DNA of 64,000 nt from Stenotrophomonas mori (GCF_023556335.1 NZ_JAIKTS010000001.1:1550001-1614000); one strand, 5' to 3'; shown: positions 16,271-26,106, counted from the first letter of the stretch. The notes: a model not told the origin generated them from the sequence alone. Translations and numbers: made by a program.

Positions 16271-17019
16271 CACACGCCCCGGTTCCAGGCCAGGTCGTAG
16301 GCGCGGCGCAGGCGGGCGAAGTCCTTGCGCACGTCCTCGCGGCTGCGCTCGCCACGCAGCTTGAGCAGCGAGCGCAACAGCCGCTTGAGGTTGCGCTCGC
16401 GCCAGCGCGTGGCCGGAATCCGCAGCACGCCGCGGTCGAAATCGATCACCCAGCCATGGCCGCCGGCATCGAACAGGATGTTCTGCGCATTGAGGTCGGC
16501 GTGGTCCAGCCCGGCCCGGTGGAAGCGCGCGATCAAGCGCCCGGTTTCCTCCCAGGGCGCGCCGCGCCCGGCGACCTGCGCGCGATCGGCCAGCGACCGC
16601 ACGCCCTCCAGGCGCTCCATCAGGATCGCCGCCCGGTAGCTCGGGCCCTGGCGCATGTAGAACGCCGCCAGCGGCCGCGGCACCGGCAGCTTCAGCTGGA
16701 CCAGCGCCCGCATCAGCCGGAACTCGGCGAAGCTGCGGGTGCGGTCGGCGCCCTGCCAGAGATAGCGGTCGCGGCTCAGCCGCGCGGCCAGGCCACCGCG
16801 CCGGTAGTGGCGCAGCACGCACTGGCCGAAAGGCGCGTCCACGAACCAGGCGCTGCCGCGCCCGCCCTCGCCCACCGGGCGTGAGCGCCCCGCCCAGTGC
16901 TGTGGCGAAAACAAGGCCATGTCGGCTTGCCGCAGGTGTTGGCGGTCGAACAGAATGGCGCCATAGCCGCGGCCTTCGCGGCAAGGCGTCAGCGCTTCAG
17001 TGGCGTCGAAAGCGACCAT
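16270..17019 (-). CDS. kdkA: 3-deoxy-D-manno-octulosonic acid kinase KdkA
   Basis: KdkA phosphorylates Kdo in the LPS inner core, a step known from Haemophilus and xanthomonads. The 249-residue kinase has [20 protein letters not shown] near 51-70 (glycine-rich loop), [12 protein letters not shown], the catalytic [12 protein letters not shown] near 174-185 and metal-binding VIDFDRG near 192-198. Family members share the GRG...WF and RHYRRGG patterns. It is divergent to the heptosyltransferase gene (22-base gap between starts), placing two LPS-core steps side by side. Confidence 0.9.
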   Translation of the reverse strand: MVAFDATEALTPCREGRGYGAILFDRQHLRQADMALFSPQHWAGRSRPVGEGGRGSAWFVDAPFGQCVLRHYRRGGLAARLSRDRYLWQGADRTRSFAEFRLMRALVQLKLPVPRPLAAFYMRQGPSYRAAILMERLEGVRSLADRAQVAGRGAPWEETGRLIARFHRAGLDHADLNAQNILFDAGGHGWVIDFDRGVLRIPATRWRERNLKRLLRSLLKLRGERSREDVRKDFARLRRAYDLAWNRGV

Positions 17020-17041
17020 TCACGGCGAGTCTAACAACACC

Positions 17042-18088
17042 ATGCGTTCAGCGTCCTCCCCTTTGTGCCTGTTGCGGCTCTCCGCGCTCGGCGATGTGAC
17101 CCACGTGGTACCGCTGCTGCGGACGCTACGCCAGGCCTGGCCGGAGACCGACCTGCACTGGGTGATCGACAAGGCCGGGCACCGCCTGCTGGAAGGGCTG
17201 CCCGGGGTGGTGTTCCATGTCTACGACAAGCCGTCCGGGCTGGCAGGCATGCGTGCGCTGCGCCGCGGGCTGCCCGCGGGAGGCTTCGCCGCGCTGCTGC
17301 AGATGCAGGTCGCCTTCCGTGCCAACCTGCTGTCGGCCTTCATTCCCGCGCAGCGGCGCATCGGCTATGACCGGTCGCGCTCCAAGGACCTGCATGGCCT
17401 GTTCGTCAACGAGCGGATTCCGGACCGCCCCGGCCAGCACGTGCTCGACGCGATCGGCAGCTTCTGCGAGCCGCTGGGGCTGAAGCAGACCACGGTGGGC
17501 TGGGACCTGGCCACGCCGGCCGCCGCCCACGACTGGGCGCGGGCGCAATGGGAGGACGACGGCCGCCCGGTGTTGATGATCTCGCCCTGTTCCAGCCATG
17601 CGCGCCGCAACTGGTATGCCGACCGCTACGCCGCGGTGGCCGACCACGCGGCCGCCCGCGGCTGGCGGGTGGTGCTGTGCGGCGGCCGCAGCGCACTGGA
17701 ACGCGACACCGCCGACGCGATCATGGCGGCGATGCAGGCGCCCGCGCTGGACCTGGTCGGCAAGGACACGCTCAAGCAGCTGCCGGCCCTGCTGGCCCGC
17801 GCCCACCTGCTGATGACTCCCGACTCGGGGCCGATGCACATCGCCAACGCGGTCGGCACCAAGGTGCTGGGCCTGCATGCGGCCAGCAACCCGCAGCGCA
17901 GCGGCCCCTACTCCGACCGCCGCTACTGCGTGGACCGCTACGACACCGCGGCCCGGCGCTTCCTGCACAGGCCCGCGGCCGCGCTGAAGTGGGGCACCAA
18001 GATCGAGGTCGACGGGGTCATGGCGCTGGTCTCGGTGGAAGACGCCATCGCCGCGTTCGAGCGCTACGTCGACGACCACGGCGCCTGA
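17042..18088 (+). CDS. GT9 lipopolysaccharide heptosyltransferase
   Basis: A 348-residue GT9 enzyme of the ADP-heptose:LPS heptosyltransferase type, which extends the inner core at the cytoplasmic face. The N-terminal Rossmann start CLLRLSALGDVTHVVPLLRT is typical of this family. The C-terminal donor-binding part has MTPDSGPMHIANAVGTKVLGLHAASNP near 258-284. ATG 17042 follows a 14-codon upstream extension that lacks family similarity. Whether it acts as heptosyltransferase I, II or a later transferase cannot be told from sequence alone. Confidence 0.9.
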   Translation: MRSASSPLCLLRLSALGDVTHVVPLLRTLRQAWPETDLHWVIDKAGHRLLEGLPGVVFHVYDKPSGLAGMRALRRGLPAGGFAALLQMQVAFRANLLSAFIPAQRRIGYDRSRSKDLHGLFVNERIPDRPGQHVLDAIGSFCEPLGLKQTTVGWDLATPAAAHDWARAQWEDDGRPVLMISPCSSHARRNWYADRYAAVADHAAARGWRVVLCGGRSALERDTADAIMAAMQAPALDLVGKDTLKQLPALLARAHLLMTPDSGPMHIANAVGTKVLGLHAASNPQRSGPYSDRRYCVDRYDTAARRFLHRPAAALKWGTKIEVDGVMALVSVEDAIAAFERYVDDHGA

Positions 18089-18107
18089 GGGCGCCGCGCC
18101 GCCACGC

Positions 18108-18509
18108 TCAGCGCGCGTGGTAGTCGGCGTAGGATTTTTCTTCGACGTACTCCGAGCCCAGCGCGAGGTTGATCGCCTTCTTGATCCGCGCGCGCTCGTC
18201 GTTCTGCAGATAGACCCGGCGCGCCAGCGCGACGAAGTCGTCGTCGAAGGCCTGCGCCCGGTCCTTGAGGCGGATCGCGTCCTCGATGTCCCACAGGCGT
18301 TCGTTGACCGCCTTCAGCTGCGCACGCAGCGCATCGACTTCCCGCGCGGCGGCCGGATGCCGGCTCCACGCCTGCTCGAGCGCGGCCAGCTCGGTGCGCA
18401 CGTTCGCCAGCTTGGCCGCGTCGTCCATGCGTTCGGACTTGATCTGCAGGATCGAGATCTTGTCCAGCAGTTCACCGAAGGAAACGGGGACCAGGATTTC
18501 AGCGGCCAT
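18108..18509 (-). CDS. DUF6165 family protein
   Basis: A 133-residue soluble, strongly helical protein: start MAAEILVPVSFGELLDKISI, then ILQIKSERM, LKAVNERLWDIED and ARRVYLQNDERARIKKAIN. This matches the DUF6165 family found beside LPS-core genes; its function is unknown. ATG 18509 is the family start; the upstream open frame is not conserved. It converges with the heptosyltransferase gene, 19 bases apart. Confidence 0.85.
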   Translation of the reverse strand: MAAEILVPVSFGELLDKISILQIKSERMDDAAKLANVRTELAALEQAWSRHPAAAREVDALRAQLKAVNERLWDIEDAIRLKDRAQAFDDDFVALARRVYLQNDERARIKKAINLALGSEYVEEKSYADYHAR

Positions 18510-18692
18510 GAGGGGAAAGGTTCCAGCAGACGGGGCGCCATGATAGCCCGTACCGCGGCGCATGCCGGAGGCCGGCGCCCGGCCTGGCGGACCCGGCCGG
18601 GCCTGGACCGCCCGCGCCCTCCGCCGGCGCCCATGGAGGCATGGCCCCCTGCCCGCGGCCGCCTCCCGGCGATGGCCGGCCCCCGGGAAAAG

Positions 18693-18719
18693 AAAAAGCC
18701 GCACGGTGTGCGGCTTTTT
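18693..18719. terminator. Bidirectional terminator near tRNA-Ser(CGA)
   Basis: A perfect 12-base-pair stem (18693-18704 with 18708-18719) with three-base loop and A/T runs on both sides. It lies seven bases past the 3' end of the minus-strand tRNA-Ser(CGA), which it probably terminates. Confidence 0.92.
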
Positions 18720-18726
18720 CGCGATC

Positions 18727-18817
18727 TGGCGGGAAGGGGGGGATTCGAACCCCCGATACGCTATTAACGTATGCCTGATTTCGAGTCAGGTACATTCAAC
18801 CACTCTGCCACCTTCCC
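18727..18817 (-). tRNA. tRNA-Ser(CGA)
   Basis: A 91-base class II tRNA. Acceptor GGGAAGG pairs with CCTTCCC, the anticodon loop CTCGAAA gives CGA (serine UCG), there is a long variable arm, the T-loop is GTTCGAATC and CCA is encoded. It is transcribed into the terminator at 18693. Confidence 0.96.
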
Positions 18818-18951
18818 GGTGGTTCCCGGCGAACCGGGCTGCGAATGATACGGGGCCTTGCCCCCGTGGACAAGCGCCGCCGGCTATTGCCGATCGCCGG
18901 TACGGACGCGATCATGAACGTCCTCACGCTGGAAACGGCTCCGCGGCGCCC

Positions 18952-19656
18952 ATGATCGAATTCGGACACCTCAGCCACGTCGGCCTTCGCCGCCACCTCA
19001 ACGAGGACACCTACTACGGGGACGGCGAGCTGGGCCTGTGGCTGATCGCCGACGGCATGGGCGGGCACGCCGTCGGCGAGGTCGCCAGCGCGCTGGCGCG
19101 CGAGACCATCGTCCGCGAGATCCAGAACGGCACCGCGCTGCCGCAGGCGATCCGGATCGCCGACGAGGAGATCATCCGCACCTCGCGCCGGCGCAACGAC
19201 AGCCTGCCGATGGGCACCACGGTGGTCGCCGCACGGGTCCAGGGCAACCGCTTCGAGGTCGCCTGGGTCGGCGACAGCCGCGCCTACCTGTGGCGCGACG
19301 GCAAGCTGGCCCAGCTCAGCCAGGACCACAGCTATGTGCAGGAACTGATCGCGCAGGGGTCCCTGACCGCCGAGCAGGCCCGCGCCCACCCGCACCGCAA
19401 CGTGGTCACCCAGGCCCTGGGGGTGACCGACCCGGCCCACCTCAACGTCGCCACGATGACCGGGGAACTGCGCCCGGGCATGCAGCTGCTGCTGTGCAGC
19501 GACGGCCTCACCGAGGAGGTCGACGACGCGCGCCTGGCCCTGACCCTGGCGCGCGCCGACTGCAGCGCCCAGGAGTGCGTGGACACGCTGGTGGCCGCGG
19601 CGCTGGACGGCGGCGGTTCCGACAACATCACCGCCATCCTGGTCCGCTGCCAGTAG
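18952..19656 (+). CDS. PP2C-type serine/threonine phosphatase
   Basis: A 234-residue single-domain PP2C phosphatase. Metal-binding and catalytic motifs are in order: RHLNEDTYY near residues 14-22, LIADGMGGHAVGEVAS near 33, VGDSRAYLW near 104, LCSDGLTEEV near 178 and GGGSDNITAI near 219. Such stand-alone phosphatases often reverse kinase signalling in secretion or stress pathways; no partner kinase is beside it here. ATG 18952 gives the normal family start. The convergent dnaQ gene ends 11 bases away. Confidence 0.93.
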   Translation: MIEFGHLSHVGLRRHLNEDTYYGDGELGLWLIADGMGGHAVGEVASALARETIVREIQNGTALPQAIRIADEEIIRTSRRRNDSLPMGTTVVAARVQGNRFEVAWVGDSRAYLWRDGKLAQLSQDHSYVQELIAQGSLTAEQARAHPHRNVVTQALGVTDPAHLNVATMTGELRPGMQLLLCSDGLTEEVDDARLALTLARADCSAQECVDTLVAAALDGGGSDNITAILVRCQ

Positions 19657-19667
19657 CCGCTGCCGGC

Positions 19668-20393
19668 TCAGGCGCTGGCCGGCGCCTCCGGCCGGGGGCC
19701 GTCCCACCAGGCGTGGCCGGCCTTCTTGCGCAGGCGCTCCAGGCGCGCCGCATGGGCCTCCAGTTCCGAGGCGGTGGCCACCACCCGCGGACGCGGCAGC
19801 AGTGCCGCCGTATCGAAGACCCGCGCCGCGCCCGCGCCGCCGGCCGCCTCCGTCTCGGGCAGGCCGAAGCCGATCTCCTCCTGCCCCGAGGTCAGGGCGA
19901 TGTAGACATCGGCCAGGATCTGCGCGTCGAGCAGGCCGCCGTGCAGCTGCCGGTGCGAGTTGTCCACGCCCAGGCGCTTGCACAGTGCGTCGAGCGAATT
20001 GCGCTGGCCCGGGAAACGCTCGCGCGCCATCGCCAGGGTGTCGGTGACCGTTACCCGCCCGGCCAGTCCCTCCCGGCCCAGGAGCGCCATCTCGTTCTCG
20101 AGGAAGCCCATGTCGAACGCGGCGTTGTGGATGATCAGTTCGGCCCCGTCCACGTAGGCCAGGAACTCGTCGACGACCTCTTCGAAGCGCGGCTTGTCGG
20201 CCAGGAACTCCAGGCTCAGGCCGGTGACCTCCTGCGCTCCGGGCTCGAAGTCGCAGTCGGGCTTGAGGTAACGGTGGAAATTGTTGCCGCTGGGCCGGCG
20301 CTCGAGCAGCTCCACGCAGCCGATCTCGACCACGCGGTTGCCCTTCTTCCACTCCAGCCCGGTGGTCTCGGTATCCAGGACGATCTGGCGCAT
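19668..20393 (-). CDS. dnaQ: DNA polymerase III epsilon (proofreading) subunit
   Basis: DnaQ is the 3'-5' exonuclease that proofreads replication. The 241-residue protein shows ExoI LDTETTGLE at residues 6-14, ExoII IIHNAAFDMGFLENEM near 92 and ExoIII-epsilon HRQLHGGLLDAQILADVYI near 150-168, the DEDDh arrangement. The C-terminal tail probably binds the alpha subunit. The start MRQIVLDTETTG is standard. rnhA lies seven bases upstream on the same strand, the usual rnhA-dnaQ pairing but here co-directional. Confidence 0.96.
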   Translation of the reverse strand: MRQIVLDTETTGLEWKKGNRVVEIGCVELLERRPSGNNFHRYLKPDCDFEPGAQEVTGLSLEFLADKPRFEEVVDEFLAYVDGAELIIHNAAFDMGFLENEMALLGREGLAGRVTVTDTLAMARERFPGQRNSLDALCKRLGVDNSHRQLHGGLLDAQILADVYIALTSGQEEIGFGLPETEAAGGAGAARVFDTAALLPRPRVVATASELEAHAARLERLRKKAGHAWWDGPRPEAPASA

Positions 20394-20400
20394 GCCTACC

Positions 20401-20853
20401 TCACTTGGCCGCGGCGCTGGCGCGCACGCGGATGGCTTCGTCGCGGGCCAGCTGGTCCACGCGTTCATTGTCGGGGTTGCCGGCGTGGCCCTTCACCCAG
20501 CGCCAGTCGATGGTGTGGCGGCCGCTGGCCGCGTGCAGCCGTTCCCACAGGTCGCGGTTCTTGACCGGATCGCCGCCGGCGGTCTTCCAGTGGCGCCGCA
20601 CCCAGCCCGGCATCCACTCGGTGATGCCCTGGCGCACGTACTGCGAATCGGTATGCAGGGTAATCTGGCAAGGCTCGGTCAGCGCTTCCAGCCCGCCGAT
20701 CGCCGCCATCAGTTCCATGCGGTTGTTGGTGGTGTGCGGCTCGCTGCCGGTCACCTCGCGCTCATGGCCGCGGTAACGCAGCAGCGCCGCCCAGCCCCCG
20801 GGCCCGGGGTTGCCGAGGCAGGCGCCGTCGGTGTGTATTTCTATCGATTTCAT
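20401..20853 (-). CDS. rnhA: Ribonuclease HI
   Basis: RNase HI cleaves the RNA strand of RNA-DNA hybrids. The 150-residue length is typical, with the four acidic active-site residues visible: Asp in [12 protein letters not shown], Glu in [10 protein letters not shown], Asp in [12 protein letters not shown] and the distal Asp in [12 protein letters not shown]. The basic handle [15 protein letters not shown] is present. It precedes dnaQ and would be co-transcribed. Confidence 0.97.
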   Translation of the reverse strand: MKSIEIHTDGACLGNPGPGGWAALLRYRGHEREVTGSEPHTTNNRMELMAAIGGLEALTEPCQITLHTDSQYVRQGITEWMPGWVRRHWKTAGGDPVKNRDLWERLHAASGRHTIDWRWVKGHAGNPDNERVDQLARDEAIRVRASAAAK

Positions 20854-20995
20854 GGTGTTCCGTTGAGAGGGAGCCTGGCGTCCGCGCGGCAGTGTCTGGC
20901 GGCCGCCGGCGCACGCCTGCCCTGTTATGGGCAGGCAGGCGCATAGTGTCGCCGGTCGCGGCGCCGGGTGCAGCCACCCTCCCGGTCCACCGCGT

Positions 20996-21649
20996 TCATG
21001 TCGCCACCGGCGCGCGCCAGCCGCCAGCCCGCACCGCCTCCGGTCCGATCAGCGCACGGGTGCGCTTCTCGAACTCGATCACCGACACCGCCCGCAGGCC
21101 CGGCAGCGCCTTGCCGCCGGTCGCGCCCGACTCGTGCCAGAGCGGGCCGAAGTGCGTCCGCGCGCTGACCTGCAGGCCATCGCGCCGCAGCCGCAGGCGG
21201 CAATGCGCCAGCGATGCCGGGCGTGCATCCTGCCATTGCCAGCGCACCCGGTAAGGGCTGTAGCGGTTGAGCGCGGTCAGCCACAGGCGCCCGCCCGGCA
21301 TCAGCACCCGCGCGCACTCGGACAGCAGCCCGTCCAGCCCACTGCCCGCGGCGTGCTGCAGGACGATCGCATTGACCGCCTCGGATGGCAGCGGCAACGG
21401 CAGGGAACAGGCGACATCCCCCAGCCACTGCCGCCCATCGGCGCTGCGATGCAGGCGCACGCCGCGCCCGTCCGGGCATTCCCGGGGCAGCCACGACGCA
21501 CTGGGCGCCAGCCACAGCCAGGGTTGCGCAGGGACCGCACGTACCCGGGCCAGCAGGTAATCGTGCTCGGCCGCCCGCATCCGCTGCGCCCCGGCCTTCT
21601 CAAACCAGGAAGAGACTGCGGCTTGACGGGGGAACGGGGCGGCAGGCAT
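20996..21649 (-). CDS. YafS-like SAM-dependent methyltransferase
   Basis: A 217-residue class I methyltransferase-fold protein. Recognisable are [20 protein letters not shown] (motif II/III region, near 87-106) and [20 protein letters not shown] (post-III region, near 113-132). The glycine-rich SAM loop is weak, which is common in the YafS group. It lies between rnhA and gloB, exactly where Escherichia coli has yafS. The substrate is unknown. Confidence 0.82.
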   Translation of the reverse strand: MPAAPFPRQAAVSSWFEKAGAQRMRAAEHDYLLARVRAVPAQPWLWLAPSASWLPRECPDGRGVRLHRSADGRQWLGDVACSLPLPLPSEAVNAIVLQHAAGSGLDGLLSECARVLMPGGRLWLTALNRYSPYRVRWQWQDARPASLAHCRLRLRRDGLQVSARTHFGPLWHESGATGGKALPGLRAVSVIEFEKRTRALIGPEAVRAGGWRAPVAT

Positions 21650-21660
21650 GGTCCGATTCT

Positions 21661-22425
21661 ATGCGACTGACCCCCCTGCCCGCATTCCAGGACAACTACA
21701 TCTGGGCGCTGCAGGCCCCCGACGCGGGCACGGTCTTCGTCGATCCCGGGCAGGCGCGGCCGGTGATCGAGGCCGCCGCGGGGGGAATGCAGCCGCGGGC
21801 GATCCTGCTGACCCACCACCATGACGACCATATCGGCGGCGTACGCGAGCTGCAGGCCCGCTGGCCGGACCTGCCGGTGTTCGGGCCGGACGATGAACGG
21901 ATCCCGTTGGCGCATGTGCCGGTGGCCGAGGGCGACCGGGTAGAATTGGCCGGTTTCGTGTTCGACGTGCTGTCCGTTCCCGGCCACACCCGCAGCCATG
22001 TCGCCTTCCATGGCCATGGCCGCCTGTTCTGCGGCGACACGCTGTTCAGCCTCGGCTGTGGCCGCATGTTCGAAGGTACGCCCGCGCAGATGCTGGCGTC
22101 ACTGCAGCGGCTGGCCGCGCTGCCCCCGCAGACCGAGGTCTGCTGCGGGCACGAATACACGCTGGGCAATGCCGCGTTCGCACGGCATGTCGATCCCGCC
22201 AACGCGGCCCTGCAGCGCCGCCAACAGGAAGCCAGAGACATGCGCGAGCATTCCCTTGCCACCGTTCCATCCCACCTGCACAGCGAACTGGCGTGCAATC
22301 CCTTCCTGCGCACCCGGACACCCGCCATCCGCGCGGCGGTCGCCGCGCGCCTGGGCCGCGCGCCGCTGGACGAGGCCGAGACCTTCGCCGAACTGCGGCG
22401 CTGGAAAGACGGTTTCCGCGCGTGA
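21661..22425 (+). CDS. gloB: Hydroxyacylglutathione hydrolase (glyoxalase II)
   Basis: GloB hydrolyses S-lactoylglutathione, the second step of methylglyoxal detoxification. The 254-residue protein has the start [17 protein letters not shown], the dinuclear metal site [10 protein letters not shown] near residues 51-60, a ligand histidine in [11 protein letters not shown] and the bridging aspartate in [13 protein letters not shown], followed by [12 protein letters not shown]. Its TGA overlaps the ATG of mltD (TGATG) and it is divergent from the methyltransferase gene by 11 bases. Confidence 0.96.
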   Translation: MRLTPLPAFQDNYIWALQAPDAGTVFVDPGQARPVIEAAAGGMQPRAILLTHHHDDHIGGVRELQARWPDLPVFGPDDERIPLAHVPVAEGDRVELAGFVFDVLSVPGHTRSHVAFHGHGRLFCGDTLFSLGCGRMFEGTPAQMLASLQRLAALPPQTEVCCGHEYTLGNAAFARHVDPANAALQRRQQEARDMREHSLATVPSHLHSELACNPFLRTRTPAIRAAVAARLGRAPLDEAETFAELRRWKDGFRA

Positions 22426-23639
22426 TGCGGCGCACCCTGCCCGTCGCGCTGGGGCTGCTGATCGGCGGCGGCGCCGGCCTCGGCGCCAACGCACAGTCCC
22501 TGCCCGCCGGCGCCGGCCTGGCACAGAACATCGCCTCGCTGGCCGCCCTGCCCGGCGACGCCAGCGCCCTGCCCGCCCCGCTGACCCGCAACGGCCGCCA
22601 GATCTTCGCGCATTTCCGCGACGGCCTGGCGATGACCCAGTGCGACGCCGAAGCGACCAGCCCGCGCTGGCGCAAGCAGTTCGCGCATGCCCCCGCGCGC
22701 CTGGGCAACATCGAGGACGATGCGCTGCCGCTGTTCGGCTATGTGGTGGACGAGCTGCGTGCCGCCGGGCTGCCCACCGAGTTCGCACTCATTCCCTTCG
22801 TCGAAAGCGGCTACCGGCCGGCCGCCCGCAATGCCAGCGGGCCCGCGGGGCTCTGGCAGTTCATCGCCACCACCGCGCGCAACCACCGCGTGCCGATGGA
22901 GAGCGGCTACGACGGCCGGCTGTCGGCGGTGGACTCCACGCGCGCCGCGGTCCGCTACCTCAAGACCCTCTACGGCATGTTCGGCGGCGACTGGCAGTTG
23001 GCGGTCATGGCCTACAACGCCGGGGAGTACCGCATCCTGCAGGCCCTGCGCCGTGCCGGCATGAATGCACAGAATGCCCGCCCCGCCGAGCTGCCCGGCC
23101 TGTCGCCGGTCACCTATGCCTACGTGGAGAAGCTCCACGCCCTGGCCTGCGTGCTGGAACAGGCCGAGGACGAACCCGCCCTGATGGCCGCCCTGGACCG
23201 CCCGGTGCCGATCCTGCGCGGCCACACCCTGCCCGGCGACACCACCCTGGCCGGCTGGGCCGAACGCAACGCACTGGACCCGGCACGCATCGCCCGCCTC
23301 AACCCGGCGGTCAACGGCAAGCGCGCCGGCGCGCGGGTGCTGGCCCCGGCCCTTCCCGGGCAGTTGCCGGGAAGCGACGCCCGCCCCCTGGCCGTCGCGG
23401 TGGCCGCCGCGCCGCCGCGCACCGGCACCGCTCCCGGCGCCACCGGCGTGGCGGTAGCCACGACGGCCGGTGCTGCTGGCACCGGCAAGGGCCGGCATAC
23501 GGTACGCAGCGGCGAATCGGCCTGGTCGATCGCGCGTCGCTACGGCATCCCGCTCAAGGCCCTGCTCTCGCGCAACAACCTGGATGCCAACGCGATCCTC
23601 CGCCCCGGCATGGTGCTGCGCTTCGACGAGAGCCGCTGA
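22425..23639 (+). CDS. mltD: MltD-like lytic transglycosylase with LysM domain
   Basis: MltD cleaves peptidoglycan glycan strands in the periplasm. The 404-residue protein starts with a signal peptide ending near GANAQS. The SLT domain has the catalytic Glu in PFVESGYRP near 124, then SGPAGLWQFI and VMAYNAGEYRI. One LysM repeat (HTVRSGESAWSIARRYGIPL) closes the protein, and a weaker LysM-like region precedes it near 260-300. No lipobox is present, unlike enterobacterial MltD. It is coupled to gloB, matching the mltD-gloB synteny of Escherichia coli but in the reverse order of translation. Confidence 0.9.
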   Translation: MRRTLPVALGLLIGGGAGLGANAQSLPAGAGLAQNIASLAALPGDASALPAPLTRNGRQIFAHFRDGLAMTQCDAEATSPRWRKQFAHAPARLGNIEDDALPLFGYVVDELRAAGLPTEFALIPFVESGYRPAARNASGPAGLWQFIATTARNHRVPMESGYDGRLSAVDSTRAAVRYLKTLYGMFGGDWQLAVMAYNAGEYRILQALRRAGMNAQNARPAELPGLSPVTYAYVEKLHALACVLEQAEDEPALMAALDRPVPILRGHTLPGDTTLAGWAERNALDPARIARLNPAVNGKRAGARVLAPALPGQLPGSDARPLAVAVAAAPPRTGTAPGATGVAVATTAGAAGTGKGRHTVRSGESAWSIARRYGIPLKALLSRNNLDANAILRPGMVLRFDESR

Positions 23640-23670
23640 ACCGCGCCCCCAGTTACCGGGCCGCAGGAAC

Positions 23671-23704
23671 GAAGAAGCCCGGGACCTCGGTCCCGGGCTT
23701 CTTC
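23671..23704. terminator. Strong bidirectional terminator between mltD and ppiD
   Basis: A perfect 16-base-pair inverted repeat (23671-23686 with 23689-23704), in effect a 15-bp stem with a CTCG loop. It lies between the convergent mltD and ppiD genes and can serve both. Confidence 0.88.
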
Positions 23705-23747
23705 GCAGTGCACACCGGTCACCCCGGCATGCGGCATCCGTCCCGGG

Positions 23748-25718
23748 TCAGAGCTGCGATTCCTGCACCTGCACCTTGACCCGCTTGCGCATGCCGTCGA
23801 CGAAGGCCTTGGCGGCCGCGGCCCCGTCGATCTGGCTCAGCTGCTGCTGCAGCATCGCCCGCTGCGGCTCCGGCACTTCCGCCAGGTCGCCCGGGACCAC
23901 CTTGGTCACCGCGAACAGCGCGTAGCGGCCGTCGTCCAGCGCGACCTTGCCGTAGCTGGGCTTGCCCTCGGCCGGCGGCGCCGCACTGAACACCGCGGCG
24001 TTGGCCGCGGCCGACGGCATCGGCACCGAGCGCGGCAGGCCCGGCATCGGCGACAACTGCAGGCCGTCGCTCTTTGCCAGGTCGGCCAGCGCCGTCCCCG
24101 CCTCCAGCTTGGCCAGCAGGGCATCGGCCGCCTTCAGCGCCGCCTCTTCGGCCCGCTGCGTGCGGACCGCGGCGATCACCTTGTCACGGGCCTCGGCCAG
24201 CGGAATGGCCTGCTCCGGGGTATGCGCGGTCACGCGGATCATCACCGCATGGTTCGGCCCGAGTTCGATCGGATCGCTGACGGTGCCGTCTTCCTTCAGC
24301 GCATCGGAGAACGCCGCGCGCAGTACCGCCGGGTTGGCGGCGATGCCGCTGGCGGTCGCGCGGGTGAACGGCCCCAGGGTCTGCACCGGCAGCTGCACTT
24401 CCCGGGCCGCCGGCTCCAGCGCCGTCGGATTCTTGTACACGAGGTCGACCAGGCGTCCGCTCAGCTCGCTGTACGCACGCTCGGCATCGGCCTGCGCCTG
24501 CTCGCTGGCGAGCTGGTCGCGCACCTGTTCGAACGGCCGGCCTTCACCGCCCTTGGCTTCGCGCAGCTGCAGCACGTGATAGCCGTACTCGGTCTTCACC
24601 GGACCCCGGATCTCGCCCGGCTGCATCGCGAACAGTGCCTCTTCGAACGGCTTCACCATCATGCCCGGCTCCACCCAGCCCAGGTCGCCGCCGGTGGCCT
24701 TGGAGCCGGGGTCCTCGGAGTTCGCACGGGCCAGCGCGGCAAAGTCCGCACCCGGCTGCCGGGCCTCGTCGGCCAGTTTGGCGGCCTTGGCTTCAGCGGC
24801 TTTCTGCGCGGCCGGGTCGCTGCCGGCGGTGATCAGGATGTGCGAGGCCAGCCGTTCCTCGGGGGCGACGAAGCGGGCCTTCTCGTCCTCGTAGCGGCGG
24901 CGCAGGGTCGCCTCGTCGGCCGCGGGCGGTGCCGGCATCGCCGCCGCATCCAGGTCGACATACTCGATGGCCAGGCTTTCCGGCGCCATGAAGTCGCGGG
25001 CATGCGTGTCGTACCACTGCTTGACCTGCGCCTCGTCGACCTCCGCGGTGTCGGCGGGCTGCGCGGGCAGGATCGCGAACTCCACATCACGGGTCTCGCC
25101 CAGCAGCTTCAGCAGGCGCTCGCTCTCGCCCTTGGTCGCAAACCCCGACTGCGCCAGCGCGACCGGGATGATCGACTGCTGCAGGCTGGTACGCACGACC
25201 TGGTCGAACATCGCCGGCGTGCGCGGCGGCATGCTCTGCGCCAGCACCAGGCGGTACTGTTCCGGATCGAACTTGCCATCGCGCTGGAAGGCCGGGATGT
25301 TGGCGATGTACTCGCGCACGGCGGCATCGCCGACCACGATCCGCGCATCCTCGGCGGCCAGCCGCACCACCTGTTCGTCGATCATCTGGTCGAGCACGGC
25401 CAGCTTGTTCTCGGTGGCCTCGAACAGGCGCGGGTCGAATTCCTCGCCCTGCTGCTCGCGTGCCTCCATCCGCGCCTGTTCGAAACGGGTACGGAAATCG
25501 TCGCTGCTGATTTCGTGGTGGTTCCACAGGAACGACATCGGCCACCACGACGGCGCCGAACGCCACCAGCCCGGCGGCGTGGACACCTTGGCCACGTTCT
25601 GCGCACCGACACCGCCGAGATAGCTGTTGTCGATCACGAACAGGAACGGAATCATCAGCAGCCCCAGGATCACGGTCACGATCCAGCCTGAGGACTTGTC
25701 TCGGAGTTTCTGCAGCAT
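23748..25718 (-). CDS. ppiD: PpiD-like periplasmic folding factor (SurA_N + parvulin)
   Basis: PpiD is an inner-membrane anchored chaperone near the Sec translocon. The 656-residue protein has a cytoplasmic stub MLQKLRDKSSGW, one membrane helix (residues 13-32), a SurA_N-like region and a parvulin domain starting ERLASHILITAG near 265 with GGDLGWVEPGMMVKPFEEA. A tryptophan-rich insert (WWRSAPSWWPMSFLW, near 51-65) after the helix is not found in Escherichia coli PpiD. It is downstream of hupB and the tRNA-Val/Asp genes, the lon-hupB-ppiD order. Confidence 0.94.
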   Translation of the reverse strand: MLQKLRDKSSGWIVTVILGLLMIPFLFVIDNSYLGGVGAQNVAKVSTPPGWWRSAPSWWPMSFLWNHHEISSDDFRTRFEQARMEAREQQGEEFDPRLFEATENKLAVLDQMIDEQVVRLAAEDARIVVGDAAVREYIANIPAFQRDGKFDPEQYRLVLAQSMPPRTPAMFDQVVRTSLQQSIIPVALAQSGFATKGESERLLKLLGETRDVEFAILPAQPADTAEVDEAQVKQWYDTHARDFMAPESLAIEYVDLDAAAMPAPPAADEATLRRRYEDEKARFVAPEERLASHILITAGSDPAAQKAAEAKAAKLADEARQPGADFAALARANSEDPGSKATGGDLGWVEPGMMVKPFEEALFAMQPGEIRGPVKTEYGYHVLQLREAKGGEGRPFEQVRDQLASEQAQADAERAYSELSGRLVDLVYKNPTALEPAAREVQLPVQTLGPFTRATASGIAANPAVLRAAFSDALKEDGTVSDPIELGPNHAVMIRVTAHTPEQAIPLAEARDKVIAAVRTQRAEEAALKAADALLAKLEAGTALADLAKSDGLQLSPMPGLPRSVPMPSAAANAAVFSAAPPAEGKPSYGKVALDDGRYALFAVTKVVPGDLAEVPEPQRAMLQQQLSQIDGAAAAKAFVDGMRKRVKVQVQESQL

Positions 25719-25842
25719 GGGCACATCGGGCCTGATTGGCGAGCCCGGCAGTGTACCCCGCTTCCCGCCCGACTCCCAGCCGGACCGGCCCCGGCGGCAG
25801 GGGCGCGCCGCCCGCCGCCGGCACGTGCACGGCACCCCGGAG

Positions 25843-25873
25843 TAAAAAAAAGCCCCGGGCACTGCCCGGGGCT
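25843..25873 (-). terminator. Terminator after the tRNA-Asp cluster
   Basis: A ten-base-pair GC stem (25851-25860 with 25864-25873) and, in minus sense, a run of eight T. It ends the transcript reading through tRNA-Val and the three tRNA-Asp genes, and isolates ppiD. Confidence 0.92.
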
Positions 25874-25883
25874 TGGGATTCAA

Positions 25884-25960
25884 TGGCGGAGCGGACGGGA
25901 CTCGAACCCGCGACCTCCGGCGTGACAGGCCAGCATTCTAACCAGCTGAACTACCGCTCC
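25884..25960 (-). tRNA. tRNA-Asp(GTC), copy 3 of the cluster
   Basis: A 77-base tRNA: acceptor GGAGCGG/CCGCTCC, anticodon loop CTGTCAC (GTC), T-loop GTTCGAGTC, CCA encoded. The sequence is identical over its length to the two copies at 26030 and 26190. Confidence 0.97.
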
Positions 25961-26029
25961 GCGTCTTGAAACACTGGGCCGGCGCCGCATGCCTGCTGGA
26001 CAGGCGATGCCCGCGACGGCGGGTGGAAC

Positions 26030-26106
26030 TGGCGGAGCGGACGGGACTCGAACCCGCGACCTCCGGCGTGACAGGCCAGCATTCTAACCAGCTGAACTAC
26101 CGCTCC
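26030..26106 (-). tRNA. tRNA-Asp(GTC), copy 2 of the cluster
   Basis: Identical 77-base tRNA-Asp with anticodon GTC and encoded CCA, 69 bases upstream of copy 3 in the minus-strand transcript. Confidence 0.97.
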